DNA from: a virus
Length of the DNA stretch: 20,180 nucleotides
IMG/VR virus record: IMGVR_UViG_3300045135_000207
Location: 1 to 20,180 of that record
Strand: one strand, 5' to 3'
In this document: positions 19,845 to 20,180 of the stretch, piece after piece
Layout of the letters: each line of letters begins with the position of its first letter
How positions within the stretch are numbered: the first letter of the stretch is position 1
Translations under genes and position numbers: made by a program
The notes under the pieces: model-generated
Seen by the model: the letters and a program-made list of their open reading frames with translations, nothing else
Database searches by the model: none
Told to the model about the DNA's origin: nothing

Positions 19845-20180
19845 ATGTCCAAGATCAGCGAATTATCAGATGGCGGGTCGATTCAGAGCGGCGATACTCT
19901 GATCGCGGTACGTTCAGGCGGTAACGTCAAAGTTACTTACGGCGGCACAACGACTGCGAACATAGACGGCGGCACAATTGACGGCACGGTTATTGGTGGC
20001 TCTAGTGCGGCGGCTGGTACGTTTACAAGCATTACGGGTACGAGTGCTAACATTAACGGCACAGTGACTGCTGATGGTTTGACTGTTGATGGTGATTTAG
20101 CTTTTACTGGGACAAGCAGGACAATAAGTGCTGTAGCCAATTTAGATGTAGACATTGACAGTGACTCAACTAGTGCAGGT
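19845..20180 (+). CDS. Tail fibre / structural protein, 5' part (runs off the window)
   Basis: ATG 19845 follows AAAGG (19832-19836) with a spacer of 8 bases, and the frame stays open for 112 codons to the window end. The protein begins MSKISELSDGGSIQSGDTLI and goes on with AVRSGGNVKVTYGG, an opening shared by many marine phage tail-fibre proteins. It is followed by low-complexity repeats rich in Gly, Thr, Ala and Asp (GGTIDGTVIGGSSAAAGTFT, then ITGTSANINGTVTADGLTVD), which probably form a triple beta-helix shaft. The receptor-binding or chaperone C-terminus lies outside the window. Its location after the fibre assembly chaperone fits. The exact role (side fibre or tip fibre) cannot be decided. 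Confidence 0.8.
   Translation, partial: MSKISELSDGGSIQSGDTLIAVRSGGNVKVTYGGTTTANIDGGTIDGTVIGGSSAAAGTFTSITGTSANINGTVTADGLTVDGDLAFTGTSRTISAVANLDVDIDSDSTSAG

Noticed and set aside
19937-20155. Minus-strand 72-codon frame over the fibre gene
   Set aside because: It is the complement of a low-complexity Gly/Thr repeat region in a clear plus-strand gene with ribosome binding site.

Overview
The window is one strand-coherent block of tailed-phage late genes, all on the + strand: DNA packaging, head and tail morphogenesis in the order of phage lambda and other siphophages. It may come from a free phage or a prophage. No integrase, attachment site, lysis, replication or host gene is visible, so the two cannot be separated. 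The lambda-type portal, GpA-type terminase and gpJ-type tail hub point to a siphovirus of a Gram-negative host. The fibre gene at the right end has the glycine- and threonine-rich repeats common in marine phages, which suggests an aquatic host, probably a proteobacterium. Base composition is near 50% GC by eye. Genes are tightly packed, and many junctions are ATGA or TAATG overlaps, consistent with translational coupling in one long late operon.

Layout. Bases 71-1264 encode a ParB-domain/beta-class DNA methyltransferase. Bases 1254-3564 encode the small and large terminase subunits. Bases 3568-4161 hold a connector candidate whose C-terminal third resembles gpW, and 4163-5635 encode the portal. 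Bases 5622-7913 are one 763-codon frame carrying an accessory N-terminal domain, an HK97-type prohead protease and the major capsid protein. A strong internal ribosome binding site sits exactly in front of the capsid part, and a perfect intrinsic terminator follows the gene. Then come a small gpFI-like protein (8002-8214), a gpFII-like head-tail joining protein (8214-8519), a gpU-like tail terminator (8519-8959), a 50-residue ORF (8956-9108) and the tail tube protein (9112-9501).

The tail assembly chaperone (9503-9841) ends in a slippery heptamer GGGAAAC followed by a nested stem-loop and a -1 frame extension to 9990. This is the gpG/gpGT programmed frameshift arrangement. The tape measure (9980-11770), two tail-tip proteins (11770-12372, 12369-12998), a DUF6950-like cysteine peptidase candidate (12961-13365) and a 1562-residue gpJ-like tail hub/host-specificity protein (13353-18041) follow. 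The right end has two proteins that share a repeated beta-rich module (18038-18712, 18712-19368), a tail-fibre assembly chaperone-like protein (19365-19796) and the start of a fibre gene that runs off the window.

The points most worth a second look are the complete -1 frameshift cassette, the protease-capsid fusion with nested starts, the Ig-like/gpW-like two-domain protein between terminase and portal, and the three-copy module downstream of J. I found no CRISPR array, tRNA, insertion sequence or defence island.
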